This document shows positions 6,526-7,463 of a stretch of 7,463 nucleotides of DNA, in pieces. The stretch lies in assembly GCA_003645805.1 (NCBI GenBank), contig QNCL01000038.1, positions 1 to 7,463 on the forward strand, given 5' to 3'. Made by a program: the position numbers and the translations under genes. The notes below the pieces were generated by a model. The model saw only the letters and a program-made list of their open reading frames with translations. It was not told the origin of the DNA and did not search any database. Position 1 is the stretch's first letter; every line of letters starts with the position of its first letter. Source of the DNA: Candidatus Omnitrophota bacterium. GTDB lineage: Bacteria > Omnitrophota > 4484-213.

Positions 6526-7463
6526 TTCGCCTCCATCTCCTCTAAACCTATATCGATTAAGGCTCTTTTCCCTCTCAGAACTCTTAACTTCTCCCCTCCT
6601 ACCTCTCCAATTACTCTAAAAGGAACAGCGTGCTTATACGCAATCTTTCTTATCTCCTTTACTGCTTGCATCGAGCAAGAGAGAATAACTCTACTTTGAG
6701 ATTCTCCAAACAGTATTGTATCATCTCTTTGAGAAAAAGACAAATTATCAATGTTTGCTCCTATTTTTCTTTCTCTATCTGAGATACAACACTCAGCCAA
6801 GGCTACCATCAGCCCACCTTCTGAGCAATCGTGAGCAGAACTCACCAATCCTTTCTCTATTGCCTCAAGGGTAGCATCCTGTACTCCTCGTTCCATCTGC
6901 ATATCCATCTCTGGAGGTTCTCCTTTCACTAAACCGTGTATCTCCTTTAGATACTCGCTTCCTCCTAAGTCCTGCTTACAAACTCCCAAGAGGATAATTA
7001 CATCTCCCTCCCTCTTAAACTGCTGAGTGCATACCTTCTCTATGTCCTTGACTATTCCTACCATTCCAATCACTGGGGTAGGATAGATAGCCCCTTGAGG
7101 GCTTTCATTATAGAAAGAAACATTCCCGCTCACCACAGGAAGAGAGAAAAATCTGCATATCTCGGCAATCCCTTCTATAGATCGCTTAAATTCCCAGAAT
7201 CTTTCAGGCTTTTCAGGGCTACCAAAGTTCAGACAATCAGTAATTGCCATTGGCTCTGCTCCTGTGCAGGTTAGATTTCTTCTTGCTTCAGCAACAGCAA
7301 TCTGTGCTCCCCGATAAGGATCTAAAAAGCAGTAACGGCTATTGCAGTCTACGGTAAGGGCAATCCCTTCTTTTTCTCCTTTTATCCTAATCACTGCAGA
7401 ATCTGATCCGGGCATAACTACTGTGTTTGTCTGCACCATATAGTCATATTGTTCGTATACCCA
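6480..7463 (-). CDS. purL: Phosphoribosylformylglycinamidine synthase, synthetase subunit PurL (C-terminal 327 residues; 5' end outside window)
   Basis: PurL catalyses the ATP-dependent amidation of FGAR to FGAM, the fourth step of purine synthesis. In the small-PurL type it takes ammonia from the separate glutaminase PurQ, with PurS as third subunit. The reading frame stays open to the window edge; the first visible residues are WVYEQYDYMV, so the gene is cut by the window and not broken. Family motifs of the second half of the small PurL follow in order (numbered within the fragment): DCNSRY at 39-44, NFGSPEKPE at 79-87, SGNVSFYNES at 112-121, PTPVIGMVG at 128-136, SAHDCSEGG at 209-217 and FGESQSR at 252-258. 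About 400 N-terminal residues of the usual ~740 should lie upstream. No PurQ-like glutaminase domain is fused at the C-terminus, which ends just after a typical W-x-GA-(I/L)-P motif. The TAA stop lies inside hisH, so the two genes overlap by 46 nt. Confidence 0.96.
   Translation of the reverse strand, partial: WVYEQYDYMVQTNTVVMPGSDSAVIRIKGEKEGIALTVDCNSRYCFLDPYRGAQIAVAEARRNLTCTGAEPMAITDCLNFGSPEKPERFWEFKRSIEGIAEICRFFSLPVVSGNVSFYNESPQGAIYPTPVIGMVGIVKDIEKVCTQQFKREGDVIILLGVCKQDLGGSEYLKEIHGLVKGEPPEMDMQMERGVQDATLEAIEKGLVSSAHDCSEGGLMVALAECCISDRERKIGANIDNLSFSQRDDTILFGESQSRVILSCSMQAVKEIRKIAYKHAVPFRVIGEVGGEKLRVLRGKRALIDIGLEEMEAKWRGALPSLITDWET
6530..6534 (-). promoter_or_regulatory. Ribosome binding site for hisH, inside purL
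   Basis: The minus strand reads GGAGG, then a 4-nt spacer CGAA, then GTG. This Shine-Dalgarno lies inside the last codons of purL and supports the GTG at 6525-6523 as the start of hisH. No ATG exists in the right frame close to the conserved N-terminal beta strand. Confidence 0.7.

Overview
The window is a bacterial chromosomal segment in which every recognisable gene lies on the minus strand. In transcription order, from high to low coordinates, they are purL (only its C-terminal part is inside the window), hisH, hisF, purF, glmS, pyrG and a tRNA-Arg(UCG) gene. Gaps are very small: purL/hisH overlap by 46 nt, hisH/hisF overlap by 7 nt, then follow spacers of 30, 19, 9 and 4 nt. No terminator or promoter is evident between genes, so they probably form one polycistronic unit that begins outside the window. 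Only the last ~200 bases (positions 1-199), downstream of the tRNA, are not clearly coding.

The theme is chemistry rather than pathway. PurL, HisH/HisF, PurF, GlmS and PyrG all incorporate the amide nitrogen of glutamine, or form the synthase part of an enzyme that does. They belong to four pathways: purines (PurF, PurL), histidine (HisHF, which also releases the purine intermediate AICAR), amino sugars for the cell wall (GlmS) and pyrimidines (PyrG). Both glutaminase superfamilies are present: class I with a Cys-His-Glu triad (HisH, PyrG) and class II with an N-terminal nucleophile Cys (PurF, GlmS). This is the most noteworthy property of the window. It is an unusual arrangement of well-known enzymes, not a new enzyme system.

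All five complete proteins have the expected family length and visible catalytic residues, so they look functional. Two start sites need care. HisH starts at a GTG inside purL. HisF should start at position 5905, not at the ATG 72 nt further upstream that gives a longer reading frame. PurF has no propeptide but keeps the four cysteines that bind a [4Fe-4S] cluster in the Bacillus-type enzyme.

The organism is a bacterium: bacterial-type small PurL, PurF, GlmS and tRNA, with Shine-Dalgarno sequences. The coding strand is visibly purine-rich, and the proteins are rich in Lys, Glu, Arg and Ile, which hints at, but does not prove, a thermophilic or anaerobic lineage. The gene order does not match the classical pur or his operons of well-known model bacteria, so an uncultivated or deep-branching phylum is possible. 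I cannot assign one from sequence reading alone.
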